Below, one piece after another: positions 10,284 to 22,694 of a DNA stretch of 64,000 nucleotides. The notes below the pieces were generated by a model. That model saw nothing but the letters and a program-made list of their open reading frames with translations. It was not told the origin of the DNA and did no database searches. The position numbers and the translations under genes are program-made. This DNA comes from Pyrenophora tritici-repentis (lineage: Eukaryota; Ascomycota; Dothideomycetes; Pleosporales; Pleosporaceae): assembly GCF_003171515.1 (NCBI RefSeq), contig NC_089391.1, forward strand, positions 2,170,001 through 2,234,000. Direction: 5' to 3'. The stretch's first letter is position 1, and each line of letters begins with the position of its first letter.

Positions 10284-13200
10284 TCATTTCAGCGAACCAG
10301 CAGCAGCACTAGTACCAGCACTATACGGGGAAGGCGAATTCCTGCCCATGGAAGAAGGGTAATGAGGAGAAGCATGAGCACTAGTAATGGAAGCGCGTTT
10401 CTGTGTCTTGAGGATATCGAGTTTCTTCTTAAGCGCGCGCTGTCGGCTTCGCATCTGTTCGAGGACTAATAGTTTTTGTCAGCTATTGCACATAGACTTA
10501 AAGATGGGTGGGATAACTTACGCTTCTGAATCGACCGTCGGTCCTCACCGTCAAGGCCGTTGATTTCTTCTCCGTCAGCCTTATCGCTGGGCGAATCCTC
10601 TTCTTCTTCCAACACAGCCTGCAGCATGGTGATGGCAGTCCAGTAGTTAATTTCGCAGTCTGCTAGGTTGTGGCCGGTGAGTTCGTCGATGGCGGCTTGG
10701 CGGCTCATCTCGAGGGAACGGTCATAGAGGAGCTTCTCGGCGGTGACACCAGTGGTAAGAAGAATGTTCTCGGCAGAGCCAACGGCTGTTGCAGATCCAG
10801 ACGCTGCTGATTGGTTCTGAGGATGGCTTGGGTGGTCGACGGGTAGTTGCTGCTGTGCTTGCTTGAGTTTGCGTGCAACAATTTCTGACTTGACACAGCA
10901 TTCGTTGAATCGGTCGCGCATCCATGAAACAACCTGGCCAAGCTTGGCGTTGGTACGGTTGGCGCTGTCGGGACCACTATTGCGACGAGTCCTGTTCCAG
11001 TAGCTTCCAGTCAGGTCCATGGCTTTGTTTAACATTGCCAGCGTCTTGACGAACAGGACCAGAGCCTCTTCGGAGATGATGAGGACAGTATCAGGTGTCA
11101 AATCATCCTCGTCATCCTCGTCGTCGTCAATCACGTCGCTGTTTGGCTTCCGAGCAACACCAGTAGGGCCTGCACCCAGGGCGGGATCACTAGGCGCGAC
11201 AGGAACCAACTGGCTGTACTTGACTTCGGCAAATCCATAGACAACATGGCTGAGCTGTGCCAGATCCTCAATCCTCTTCACCGTCATGGTATCGTCGTCT
11301 TTGGTGACCGTCTTGCCACCGTCACTAACCAGCAATAAGCTGCTCTGTGCAGTGGGATATGCTGGGAAAGCAGAGTATCCCTGAGGGGGCGAGACTCCCT
11401 TCATGACAGGCGGGGAAAGACCGAGTCCACGGATGTTGACCATATTCATGGCCTTGGACAGAGCAGAGGTAGCCGTCTCGAAGCTTGGGCGGTACTGTCG
11501 TCGACTGTAAGATCCAGTGCGCTGGTGCGTGATGGTTGGCTTCGGCTGAATTTGGATTGCTTTCGAAGGGACTGCACCAGTTGTAGATGTAGGCGATCCT
11601 TGTGTGGTAGACCGACGCTTGATAGCAGTTTCCCTACTAAAGGGTCGATCCCGCGTTTGAGGACTATTGGCAATCTCGTCTGCGAGTGCGTCAATCTCCA
11701 CACGTCGCTTCTCGACAAACACGAAGCCTTCATCAAGCGCATTGTCTTGTGCAGCACGCTCTGCCGCTTCTCTCAAGACGTTTGCTTCAGCTCTCTGCGG
11801 TATGCGCTCTCGATCAAGATGCTCTTTGAGGCCGGTCGGCGGTGGTACTTGATCGTCACGAGAGTACTTTCGCCTGTGAGTGACAGCACTAGCTGGGGTC
11901 GCTTGGTCTTGCAATGTCGAGGGGCGCACGGGTGCAGTCGCAGCGTTGGTCAAAGTTGGCCGTCGCTGCTGCTCGCGATGTGGTATGCGTTCGTCGCTTG
12001 GTTCGATTGCTGCGTTGCTATGTCTCCGAGCAGAAACAGGCTGCAGTGGGGTTCCCGAGTAGTTGCCTGAAACAGGTCGGGAGCGCGGTTGCGGAGGCGT
12101 TGTGCCGAAACCAGCCCTAGTTCGTGGTGACTGAGAGTACGGGCTGTCCGGTGCTCGTCGATCCATGTCCATCGGAGCTTTCTGTGCTCTCCTGGGTGGC
12201 TCAACTGGTGGTTCCAAGGCGGAGATTTGCATGCGCTCCGAAGCTTGCATAGAGCTTGGCAGATCTTCGTCCACCATGTTGGGGATCTCCTCGCGGATGA
12301 CGGGATCGGAAAAGAAGCTCTCGTAGGACATGCGCTCGGTTGGCTTCCGCTTTAGTAGGGCTCGAATTAGGGTCTTCATGGCCCTGCTGCAGACAAGACC
12401 TTCTGGAAATCGGACTTGGTCCTTGCGCTCCTCAATCTTACGCAGCAGTTCGACATGGTTGTTTGCCCGGAATGGTGGACGAGCGCACATCATCTCGAAC
12501 AGTACTGTACCGACGGACCAGAGATCTGCTTTTGCATCGTACTTTTCATATCGCAGGATTTCCGGAGCCATGTAGAGGGGAGAGCCACAGAGGGTTTCAG
12601 CCAGCGAGGTTGTCGGCAGAATTCTAGCGAAGCCGAAATCCGCAATCTTGAGCATTGGCAGCGAGGCAATGCCTGTAGCCGGGATCAAGGAGTTAGCACT
12701 AGCAGCCAGAGGCATGCGTTCCAGAGTCCCGCTCTGCGAGTAGAACATTGATGATGGATTCAAGAGCAGGTTCTGTGGCTTCAAATCGCGGTGAATGTAG
12801 TTCTTTGATCTCAGGAATTCCAGGGCACTGGCCATTTGTTTGGCAAAGTGACGGACAACGACTTCATTGAGGCCACCGACTGAGGGATTTGGGTATTTCT
12901 CAATCATGCGCTGTGTCTGGGGGTGGTTGACCAGGTCTGTGCGCTTCTTGATGAAAGCTGACAAGTCGCCGAGCTCGCAGAACTCCATGATGATGTGCAT
13001 ACGTGAGGGGGCCTCCTGGCAATCGATGAGGGACACGATATGCGGGTGGTGCAGGCTGCGCAGTATGGTGATCTCAGAGACTAGGTTGTCCTTGAGCTTT
13101 TTGTTGAGCTTGTTCATATTGACCGATTTGATGGCTACGGATTGGCGCTTTTCCTACATAGACATGTCTTGTCAGCGGGAGCATGTCGAGACAACAGGCG

Positions 13201-13380
13201 GTTGTAACATACAATATGAATGCCGCGGTAGACTTCGGCGAAACTGCCCTTGCCAATGTGGTGCATGCGCTTGAACTTGCCAATGATGTGCTCGGCGGGC
13301 GCAGCACCGCCAGCGGCCGAAGAAGACGACGGCGATGCCGCCGACCGGCGCGGGGTGTGTGTGTTAGGTGGTGTTGCCAT
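10284..13380 (-). CDS. ATG1: Autophagy-initiating serine/threonine kinase Atg1
   Basis: Three exons, 13380-13213, 13153-10522 and 10465-10284, give 993 residues. The kinase domain starts in exon 1 ([13 protein letters not shown]) and continues across the first intron with the ATP-binding lysine in VAIKSVN, then [14 protein letters not shown] and the APE-type [15 protein letters not shown] long disordered Ser/Pro/Arg-rich linker follows (about residues 330-600), then the C-terminal region that in Atg1/ULK proteins binds Atg13 ([13 protein letters not shown] and [20 protein letters not shown]). The last exon codes a basic helix ([20 protein letters not shown]) and a Ser-rich tail. Atg1 starts autophagosome formation at the vacuole-proximal assembly site. 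Stopping at the end of exon 2 would lose the conserved C-terminal helix. Confidence 0.95.
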
Positions 13381-14101
13381 ATTGGCGGGCGCGGGCCTTA
13401 GCCAGGCGCGGGCCTTGCAACCTATATGCTTTGACAGTTAGCTACCAGCAAAGATGCGGGTACAATGTCGCCGTAAGCGCGTTGGACATGGGCTTTCGGC
13501 GGCAAGGCAGAGGTGTCGACGAGGCAAGCGGCGAAGACGAGACAGTGAATGGGTGAGTAGGCGAGTGGGCGTATGGCGAGAGGCCGAGGACGAGAGGTTG
13601 AAGCGGCGCGATGAAATGGGTCAAGGATAGCAGCGACAGCGACAGCGACAGAGGTAGATGGTAGGTACGAGACTGGTACAGGCAATAGAAGCCAGGCGAG
13701 GAGAGAGTAGAGGGAGGGTGCGTGCAGCGAGATGGAGCCGTGGAGACGGGAGTGAGGGTGTGCAGTCATGGGGAAAGCTTAGCGCGCCGCTAGCTCGGCG
13801 CTGATAAACTGATAACGACGCGTGAAGGCTCCAGCGCCCGCCCTAGGCTGCCCTCAGTGTCTAGCGACGCGCCAGACATTGACGTCCCGTGGCGGCCTTG
13901 ACTGTCCGCCCACAACGCCTGCGAGACCCGAAACAGGCCGTCATGTGGCCGTGTTGGCTCAAATGCCCTTCTACTTTGCACATGGCGGTGCAAGATGCAA
14001 TACTAGCTATGCTGATGTCTATTCATGTCCTCATCTACCCCCATCATGACGTAGCCAGCACGGTACCTGCATCCCACATGATGCGCCCCCGAGCCCAACT
14101 G
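13381..14101. other. Region upstream of ATG1
   Basis: No gene is seen. The stretch holds the promoter and 5' leader of ATG1 and the 3' end of the dolichol kinase gene, both on the minus strand. A short GACAGC(GACAGC) hexamer run lies near 13635-13652. Confidence 0.45.
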
Positions 14102-16951
14102 CTACAGCCTGACCCCTCTCACAAGTACCCATAGTATGACGGGCACGATCACGTTGTCGTTGCCGCCTGTGAGCACCGCCTCGTTGAGGCTCGCACCTGC
14201 TGCACAAAGAGCCGCTTTGCCCACCGTGACCGCTGTCTCCAGCGCCCACCCGTTCGTTGCCTGACCATGTCCCCAGCCCGCCCATAGCCATGCCTTGCCA
14301 AAGACAAGCCCCACAGTGACGGCGACTGCAAAAGCTACGGATCCCTCGAGCGACTTTCCCCCCGCCCACGGCCACTTGCGACGTCCGTAGCGGCGTCCGA
14401 CAAGGGACGCGGCTGCATCACCCATGCCTACGCAGACTACTCCGGCGACCATGCTGACATCCCGGTCCTTGACATCCCACTCCTGCCATGGCGAGTCTCC
14501 CTTCCGTTCCACGCCTGCCAGTGAGAGCCAAAGCGGTATCGCGCAGCCAATGAGAAGAAACATGTGCGAAACCACCACAGGCCCGCGTAGATCGCGTCCA
14601 TCGACGTATGGCGTGAGGAATCTGGCAATGGGCTTGGACAGCGGAGGTAGCTGCGAAGCACGAACTAGGTCGAGTAGGATGAAAATCGCCAGTACAAGCG
14701 CCAGAGCCAGCGCGACAAAACAAGGGTCCACGTACATGGTCGGCAGCAGCATGGCCACCATGGTGCCGTGAAAGACCTTGCGCCGAGTATCGACCTCGAC
14801 AACTGCAGATAGAGAAAAGACTGAAATAAGGCCGACAAGAATGGTGCCAGCACAATATATGCATAGCACTAAACGCGTATTCGCTTCCCCCAACATGACT
14901 TGGCGAACATATTGCGCGACTGGCAGCTCTTCACCGTAGTTGAATGAGGCTTCGGAATCCAGTCTTGCGGGTAGGGGAATCCACCAGTCCAGGTTCCATG
15001 TAAATACCTTCCACCGCACATCCGGTATGTTTCCAAATAGGTAGCCGATTGCCCATCCGAACGGCTCATGGTCATGCAAAGCATACTTGCCGATAGCATA
15101 TCGGATCGGTCCAAGTATCAAGCCGACAACCACGACATAGAAGTAGCCAGCATAAAGCCACTGTCTTGCTGTTGCTTGGCTAGGTGTAAGCGATAGATAA
15201 GACTGTGCAATAGATGTCGTGCGCCTTCGATTTGCGTATCGATGTTGTGACGTGTGATCCTCGGCTGTAAGAACAGGAAGTGTATTTCTGCGCTTACGTC
15301 CAAGACTCGGCCTTCCTTCTGTGCTGTCATGTAAATTCAGCGAGTCCGGTTTTGCAGCTTCGACCGCTGATTGCGGCTCTGTACCCTTTGTAGATTCCCT
15401 GTTGCCACGTACAGAGTCTAGAATATTGAGCTTCAGGCTCTTGGTCTTGTGCAAAGGCATGGCTTCGTCGTCGTCGGCATCACTGTCACTCATCCTTCCC
15501 TTACTGTTTCCACGGTTCTTTGCCCCTAGACTCTGGTTCAGCACCTGTAGAAAGTTTTGACGCGCTCGAATGACCTGTCCGGCGCGTCGGAGCCTCCAAC
15601 GTGGGATGCGTGCAAGTGCGACGCCCCATTTAAGGACCTTGCCGCACAGCAAGAACACGCCGAGTCCACCCAGCCACAACAATACCATGAGTATGATTGC
15701 CTGTGGCGATTCGGAAAATAAAAAGAGGTTGATGAGCCCAATGGAGAGTAAGTGGAGCTCGGTGGGTAGGAGACTTGTTGTAGTAAGGTAGTATAGCGGG
15801 GGTAGAAGGGCCTGATATAAAGGAAACAGTGTGACCAATAGCTCTGGATCCAGGTCCTGTTGTCCCGGCGGCAGCTCGAGCCTGTATGGTTTCGATGCAA
15901 GTGGCCAAGAAGGGATGATAGTGCTTCCTGCTGCAATCAGAGGCAGAATAGAAAGAAGCCAGTGTAGCGGTGAGTAGCCCAAGACTGAGCTTTTGAAAGG
16001 AATTACCCTAGCCGGTAATGCGGCTAATCCAAGCAACAAGTTCGGCAGAAGAAGCTTCGGTGATGAGGGAAAGAGTGATATTGCAATGAGGACGGGCAAC
16101 ACTGGAGGATAGAGCATGGTTGCTGGATCGAAGGCTGCTGGTAGATGTATTCGCTGACCAAGTTTGAGACGCGATTGGTTTTTCCATGAATAGTACATGA
16201 GACGAAGAGGATATAAGCCCAAGACGGCCGCCAAAACCGCCACGTGAGTCAACAGTTCTGCTAAATCAGTGTCAACATAGCCCAGCATATACCTGATAGG
16301 GTGCAAACCTCTGTGCCATTCGAGCAGCCTGGCCCAGCATGCGCATCCATGGACTGCAAGGACCACAATGCCAGCCAGGAGAATAGTCTCAGTAGTCCTC
16401 CTAAGAAGCTCATTCCGCCGCCGTTGTAGGTATTTCTGTCGAGCGACTCTCGCTTCCTCATCAGTGTGATATATGTCGCCCTTGCGCATTCCCTTGTTGT
16501 TAAGGAAGCGGTCCGAGAACCTCCTCCCCTCGTCGTCGATTTGCGTTGGGGTCAGGAGAGGGGTCGCCGCCCATTCTTCTGGCCCGTAGGCTCGCGGATC
16601 GCGAAGGCCCTTGTGCGGTCGTAAGGGTGGAGCGGGTAGCGCTTTCACAAGGCTACAGCCTTCATCGTCTGCCTCGGTGCCGCTTTCGCTGGGTGACTGC
16701 GATGTCGGTCTCCGGCGCTTTCTGCCGTCGTCCTCGTGCATCGTGTCATCTTCGGTTCCGTACGGCGTCTGTTCCTGAGGAATTAGGTCATCGCTTCGGT
16801 TTGGTGAGTGTCTGCGTATTTGGTCCCTGTGGCGCAGATATGGGTGCGGAGAGCGGCGCAACGGTTCGAGCTCTTCTCCCTCCACGTCTGCGCGCGACTC
16901 TGGTGGCACTATATCCTGCGACATGATGCGCGGTACGAATCTTCCCGGCAT
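14102..16951 (-). CDS. SEC59: Dolichol kinase (Sec59)
   Basis: A single exon of 949 residues; a second ATG at residue 10 (MSQDIVPPE) could also serve as start. The first 180 residues are hydrophilic and disordered. Many membrane segments follow (ETILLAGIVVLAVHG, ILPLIAAGSTIIPSW and others), with a hydrophilic loop around residues 480-580. The C-terminal part has the CTP-binding signature of the family: VGMGDAAASLVGRRYGRRKW followed by AGGKSLEGS. The enzyme uses CTP to phosphorylate dolichol in the ER membrane, giving dolichyl phosphate for N-glycosylation, O-mannosylation and GPI anchors. It is much longer than yeast Sec59 (519 residues), mainly through the N-terminus and central loop; whether this matters is unknown. 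Confidence 0.92.
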   Translation of the reverse strand: MPGRFVPRIMSQDIVPPESRADVEGEELEPLRRSPHPYLRHRDQIRRHSPNRSDDLIPQEQTPYGTEDDTMHEDDGRKRRRPTSQSPSESGTEADDEGCSLVKALPAPPLRPHKGLRDPRAYGPEEWAATPLLTPTQIDDEGRRFSDRFLNNKGMRKGDIYHTDEEARVARQKYLQRRRNELLRRTTETILLAGIVVLAVHGCACWARLLEWHRGLHPIRYMLGYVDTDLAELLTHVAVLAAVLGLYPLRLMYYSWKNQSRLKLGQRIHLPAAFDPATMLYPPVLPVLIAISLFPSSPKLLLPNLLLGLAALPARVIPFKSSVLGYSPLHWLLSILPLIAAGSTIIPSWPLASKPYRLELPPGQQDLDPELLVTLFPLYQALLPPLYYLTTTSLLPTELHLLSIGLINLFLFSESPQAIILMVLLWLGGLGVFLLCGKVLKWGVALARIPRWRLRRAGQVIRARQNFLQVLNQSLGAKNRGNSKGRMSDSDADDDEAMPLHKTKSLKLNILDSVRGNRESTKGTEPQSAVEAAKPDSLNLHDSTEGRPSLGRKRRNTLPVLTAEDHTSQHRYANRRRTTSIAQSYLSLTPSQATARQWLYAGYFYVVVVGLILGPIRYAIGKYALHDHEPFGWAIGYLFGNIPDVRWKVFTWNLDWWIPLPARLDSEASFNYGEELPVAQYVRQVMLGEANTRLVLCIYCAGTILVGLISVFSLSAVVEVDTRRKVFHGTMVAMLLPTMYVDPCFVALALALVLAIFILLDLVRASQLPPLSKPIARFLTPYVDGRDLRGPVVVSHMFLLIGCAIPLWLSLAGVERKGDSPWQEWDVKDRDVSMVAGVVCVGMGDAAASLVGRRYGRRKWPWAGGKSLEGSVAFAVAVTVGLVFGKAWLWAGWGHGQATNGWALETAVTVGKAALCAAGASLNEAVLTGGNDNVIVPVILWVLVRGVRL

Positions 16952-17495
16952 ACAGTCGCAGTTTTAGAGGATATGCGCGACAAGGTTCCCGGATAGTTAT
17001 GGCGAATGCATAGACTGTGGCGTGCTGCTCCGCTCGGAAGCCGGCAGCAGTTGACGCAGCGTTGAGTTTTGAGCGAGTGGGTGGGCCAATTGCAAGGGCG
17101 AAGGGACCGAGGGCGTGGTCAGGTACTGCAAGACGCAGCAGGAGTTATGTTGGGAGCCATGGCTGCCCATGCTCAATTTACCATTCTCACATGTTCGCCC
17201 GCATGCGCGTTGCGAAGGCTGACGTTGCAGATCCACCAGGCACCCTTTCAGCATCGATGCAGCCCCACCATGTCGTCTGCGTTAGCTCGGACTAATCACT
17301 TCACTCGGCATGCGTCACAACGAATTTTCAAGATTACGTTGACTCAACTTGAATTGAGCGTGCTCTTTTCGAAAGTATATTCTTCTATAGTCTTCGACTT
17401 GACGTGCTTGCAGACAGTGATTCCGATAGCCATCTAATCTCGTAGTCGCTTGTTTTCATCATCCGTGGCTTGCCGCGCGTAGGGGCAGTGTACGT
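16952..17495. other. Intergenic region between dolichol kinase and aminopeptidase genes
   Basis: About 540 bases without a supported gene. It holds the dolichol kinase promoter and the 3' end of the aminopeptidase gene. Confidence 0.45.
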
Positions 17496-20491
17496 CTACT
17501 GCAAGTACTTGTGCTCGCGCAGCCAAGACTTGACGTCCTCAGAGTCCCTCTCGAGCCATGCTGCCTTCGCGCTGATAGCGTCAATGCTCTGAGATAGCGA
17601 CATGTCGAAGCCCTTGGTGCTCTTGGTCTTGAAGAACTCCTCAATTTCCTTGATGTGCTCGCGGTGAGTGAAGCTAGACGTGGTAATGGATACAACGGAG
17701 CTTAGCATGCTCAAGCTAGGAGGCAACCGCCTCTCAAGCTCTTCCCAGTTGTCCTTGACCCAAGTCCAGAGCGCATAGCAACCCTCTGGGTGCGACCTCA
17801 ATGCTGAGATGGGTAGGTAGATGTCCTGGCCCTTGACCTGGTCGCTAAGAGACATGGCGAGTGTGCGCTGAATGAGCTCGGGTGACTTCGCACGACCAAG
17901 CGAACGGAGAGCTGAGTTGCGTTCATCGCTCGTAGCGGCGTTGAGGAATTCATTCACCACCACGTCGTACTGTAGAGTGTAAGTATAGGTACCACTTTTA
18001 CGTCAATGAGAAATTTGCTTACCTCTTCCTTACCACCGTTTGACAGAACGATCGCATATACGCTACCGCGGATGTTAGGGTGAATGGCAGACTTGTCGCC
18101 CGCCTTGAACTTCTCAAACATGTCGAAGCATGCCTTGGTAATTTGTTCGTCACCAGCGATACCAGCAGCACCAAACATGAGGCCCTTGAACTGTTGCTCA
18201 ATGTGACCGTCTGTGTCCTTGAAGCTCCATCCCAGCTCGTGAGCCTTGTCTGCAGTGAGCTCCAACTGGAATTTCTTCAATGCATCCTTGACCTCTTGGT
18301 CCTCGAACATCCATGCGCCTCTCAGCGAACCAATGCGACCGGTGATTTCTCCCCATACTACAAACTCTGATTCACTCTTGAAGCTGTCCAACAGTGAGAG
18401 TATACCAGACGTCTTTTGGTAACCAGATGCGGCCAGCGATCCCGCATCAGCGATCATGCCAGCACGATCTTCAACAGTCAATAGACCCTGCTTTGCGGCG
18501 ACGCCAAGTTTACCTAGACGCTCTGGTGTATATGACGTGTGGTAAAGACCAGAGTGGTCTGCGTTGAGTTTGAAAAAGTCAAGGTCCTTGAGCTTGAAAT
18601 CGGCTTCGCGATCAAAGAGCGTCAAGTCCTCGTTGACGCCGTCCTTGGTTCGCAGACCGAGAAAGACTGGGTACAGGGTCTGGTCCTCTTCCGGTTTGAC
18701 ATCGGCGGTGCGAAGGAAGCGGTTTTGCTTGAGATGAATAGAGCCTGTGCCCTCGGTGACAGTCACTACCGGAAAGCCAACCTTCTTGGTCCAGATGTCC
18801 ATGACCTTGCCAACGTCTTTACCACTAGCATCAGCCAGGGCTGCCCAAAGATCACCTGTCTCTGTGTTGCCGTATGCATGCTTCTTGAGGTATTGACGAA
18901 TGCCCTCCATGAAGGTCTCCTCTCCAATGTACTTTGAGATCATACGGATGACACTTGAACCCTTGGAGTACGAGATGGCATCAAAGATCTGGTTGATCTC
19001 ATCGGCACGCTTCACGGGTACCTCGATAGGATGACTGCTACGTAGCGAGTCGAGTGAAAGTGCGCCTGCCAAGTTGTCGGTCACGTAACCTTCCCAGACC
19101 TTCCAGTCCGGGTAAAAGATGTTGCATGAGTACCATGACATCCATGTCGCAAATCCTTCGTTAAGCCACAGGCCATCCCAAAAGTCCATGGTTACCAGAT
19201 TGCCGAACCACTGATGTGCGAGCTCGTGTTGCACGGTCTCGGCTACGCGCTGCTTGACAGCCGCACCGCTGACCTTCTCATCGATTAGTACATCCACAAC
19301 ACGGTATGTGATGAGACCCCAATTTTCCATGGCACCGGCACTGAAGTCGGGAATGGCAATCATATCCATCTTGGGCAGGGGGAATGGGCTGTTAAATGTC
19401 TTCTCGTAGAATGCCAGCGTCTTGGCAGCCAACTCGAGAGAGAAACGGCCATGCTCAATATCCCTATCCTTTGGTGCATACACTCGTACGGGGACACGGA
19501 AGTTATTGGTCTCAATGTAGTTGAGCTCTCCGACAATGAAGCACAAGAGGTAGGTCGACATGAGTGGTGTGGGGTTGAAGGTGACTGCTTTGCGTTTTCC
19601 TCCCGAGACTGCGCTGTCGACTTGCTTTTCAGATGCCACGTCCATGTTACTCAGGCATGTCATCTTCTCATCGGCAATGAGCGTGACTGTGAACTTTGCC
19701 TTGAGGGCGGGCTCGTCGAAGCAGGGGAATGCGCGCCGGGCATCCGTAGGCTCCATCTGTGTTGTTGCCATATATGTGGTGGAGCCGTCCTCGGCCTTGA
19801 AGGATGAGCGGTAGAAGCCGGCCATGTTGTCATTCAGGATGCCGGAGAAAGCCATGGTGAGCTGGGCCTTTCTGCCACTGGGAATGCTTTGGTCAAAGCT
19901 GACTTTTGTTGTCTGAGCATCATTGTTGCTGGTAAGAGTGGGAGAGTCGGTGACGACTTGTTGGCCAGTAGTGACCTTGGCCGAGCTGATCTTGAGCTCG
20001 TTGGTGTTTAGGGTGATGGATGTGGTGTCGTCAACGACATCTAGACTGGTAGCATGTCAGCAAGCATCTTTGTGCTACCATGGGCGAAGTGCATACTCGA
20101 TGGTGACGGTGCCTTGGTAGGTAAAGTTGCCAAAGTCTGGCTCCAGGGTCAAGTCGTAGTGCAAGGGCTTGACATTTGTAGGCAACACCTCGCGGCCTTT
20201 GGTAATGTCAATGGACGATTGCCCTTCAGTACCGAAGTGTTTGCACATGTTTCTTCTGTGCGAGCAGTACCGGACGGGAACGGTGGCAGGGTGACGGGCA
20301 GGCAGCGACGAAGTAGAGCGAGTCGGTGGGTGTTGCAGCTGGGCAAGGGTAGCGGGGTATCGAGTACTGTTCGTGGGGCTCGTGAGCGTGTGCAGTAGGG
20401 TCCGGCGAGGCTTCAGCCGACTGCGGAAGGGTGCGGTGAAGGCAGGCCTCGACAGCAAATGCCTAGAGCCATTTTGTCTGAAGCAGTGCAT
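17496..20491 (-). CDS. M1-family zinc aminopeptidase (Ape2/Aap1, puromycin-sensitive type)
   Basis: Three exons, 20491-20097, 20045-18023 and 17969-17496, give 963 residues. The exopeptidase motif GAMENWG is near residue 370 and the zinc site HELAHQWFG, followed by the distal glutamate in LNEGFATW, is near residue 404. The C-terminal ERAP1-like helical domain runs to WLREHKYLQ. The first 80 residues are Arg/Ser/Thr-rich with almost no acid residues (MHCFRQNGSRHLLSRPAF), like a mitochondrial leader. A second ATG, MCKHFGTEG, sits where the cytosolic enzyme would begin. The enzyme removes N-terminal residues from peptides. Both introns are needed for the frame and remove in-frame divergence seen otherwise. 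Confidence 0.93.
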
Positions 20492-21366
20492 CTAATGCCT
20501 TCCTACACGTCGTGCTGCAATGAAAGCACGCTCTTGCGATTGGCCGCGCAGATTCTGTAAGGCAATGAATGACCTGCGCGCAAACGAGGGAAAACGCACA
20601 TGCCGCTGTGCTGCCCGTGTCCTAATTGCGCAAACCAAAGAAAAGCGATCGCCGACCAGGCACCATTTCCTTTTCTCTCACAAACCGCAAGGAAGTCCTC
20701 CCAGCCCTCTTCACCCCGCAGAGACGCTGTGTGTTCTGGTTAAGTTACCAGTCCTTGCTAGAGAGAAGCCAGCCCTCGTTTGAGCCCTTTTGCAATTCCT
20801 GCATGAGCAAAAGGGTATAGAAGCAGTGCTACATACCTAGCTACGCCGTCGCTGGTTGGTATCATTCCAACCTTGCCATTGTTCGTCAGGTGCCATGAGA
20901 AGATGACGTTATCCATTTCCACTTCACGCCACTGGGCATTTCATGTCATTGTGTCTACTATTGTATCTGCAGGCGTGATTGTAGTTGAAGTTTGCCGTGG
21001 TCGATGTTAGCCACTGTCACGACATTGCGCCGCATTTGGACTTGTGCGATTGTATGTGCCAAATGCCAAACATTGCCATCTCGAAGTTGACGAAAACAAA
21101 GAATGCCTCTGCAAGCTCGGCGATCGGCATCATCCGCGTAGTGAAAAGCCAGGGCTGAACTGCCTCACTGCTCTGCTCGCACTCGCACAATATACACGCA
21201 GATGATGCGGCGTGTCGGCCAATCACAGCGGATGCTGACTTGATTAGGTCTCGCCAAGCCTTGAGCGAAGAAGTTGCGACCGAACAAGACTCCCACACCA
21301 CTATCACCACCGCCGACAACCCATTGATCCACTCTCCCAATTGCTCCGAGCCAGCTACAAACCACC
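20492..21366. other. Intergenic region between divergent aminopeptidase and cytochrome c1 genes
   Basis: About 875 bases without a supported gene, between two divergent genes. It presumably contains both promoters. Several open frames on both strands are compositionally random. Confidence 0.45.
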
Positions 21367-22694
21367 ATGTTGGCTCGCTCAGCACTGCGTACCGCACGCA
21401 CCGCCGGCGCCGCGGCTCGCAATGCCACCAACAAGCCAGCTTCGGTACGCATCCCACAGGGCTCGGCCCACGCATTCAGCGCCCGCGAGCTTCATCCGCT
21501 TCATCTCTGGCATCCTTGCTATGCCCAAGATTCCCCTCGCTGCAATTGAATGTCTGGCTGACGGATTGGGTGATACAGCGCTTCGCCTCGACATCTAGCT
21601 CCGCCGAGGGAGCTGGCTCCGCATGGAAGAACAACGCCCTCCCCGCTGCCGCCACCATCTTCGCGATCGGTTCGACTGCCTGGTACTGGCAACTCTACGG
21701 ACGCAATGTTGATGCCATGACTCCTGCGGAAGAAGGGTGAGTGGGTCCCGCCGTTCACTTGGCCATATGACATCGAAGTCCGGGAACCGCAAACTGACCA
21801 TGTCAAACTACAGTCTACACCCGACTCAATACCCATGGGAGCACGAAAAGTGGCACAAGACATTTGACCACGGCGCGTACGTCTACCCTCGCAGCCCTGC
21901 ACATGCGCATATATCTAATACACCACCAGTCTCCGCCGTGGTTTCCAGGTCTACCGCGAGGTCTGCGCATCATGCCACTCCATCTCCCGTGTCCCCTACC
22001 GAGCCGTCGTCGGAAAGTTCATGACTGTCGACGAGGCCAAGGCCCTTGCCGAAGAGAACGAATACGACACCGAGCCCAACGACCAGGGCGAGATCGAGAA
22101 GCGCCCCGGAAAGCTGTCCGACTACATGCCCTCACCCTACAAGAATGACGAAGCCGCCCGCGCTGCCAACAACGGTGCTCTGCCTCCGGATCTATCACTC
22201 ATGGTCAAGGCCCGCCACGGTGGCTGCAACTACATCTTCAGCTTGTTGACCGGCTACCCCGAAGAGCCACCCGCGGGTGCTGTTGTCCCAGAAGGCCTCA
22301 ACTTCAACCCCTACTTCCCCGGTACCGGTATTGCCATGGCCCGTGTGCTTTACGACGACTTGGTCGAATACGATGACGGCACCAAGGCGTCAACTTCGCA
22401 GATGGCCAAGGACGTCGTCGAGTTTTTGAACTGGACTGCTGAGCCAGAGATGGATGACCGCAAGAAGATGGGCTGGAAGGTGCTGGCAGTCACCAGTGTC
22501 TTGTTTGCTATCAGTGTCTGGGTCAAGAGGTAAGCGTGCAACAGTTCTGCCATACTAAAAACACGGCTAACAACCATTACAGGTACAAGTGGGCACCACT
22601 GAAGACACGAAAGATTATCTACCAGCCACCACAAAACAAGAGCATTCTCGGCCATGTTCCCAAGCCAAATAATTCAGGCAAGACGAACCAATAA
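21367..22694 (+). CDS. CYT1: Cytochrome c1, respiratory complex III
   Basis: Five exons, 21367-21444, 21579-21736, 21814-21876, 21930-22529 and 22583-22694, give 336 residues. Exon 1 is a mitochondrial leader ([20 protein letters not shown]). A hydrophobic sorting segment follows ([20 protein letters not shown]), then the haem-binding CASCH near residue 114. The fourth exon has the family blocks [17 protein letters not shown] and [18 protein letters not shown], whose methionine is the likely axial haem ligand. The C-terminal membrane anchor ([17 protein letters not shown]) crosses the last intron to [11 protein letters not shown]. The protein passes electrons from the Rieske protein to cytochrome c at the inner membrane. 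The 63-bp third exon is well supported by [19 protein letters not shown]. Confidence 0.96.
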
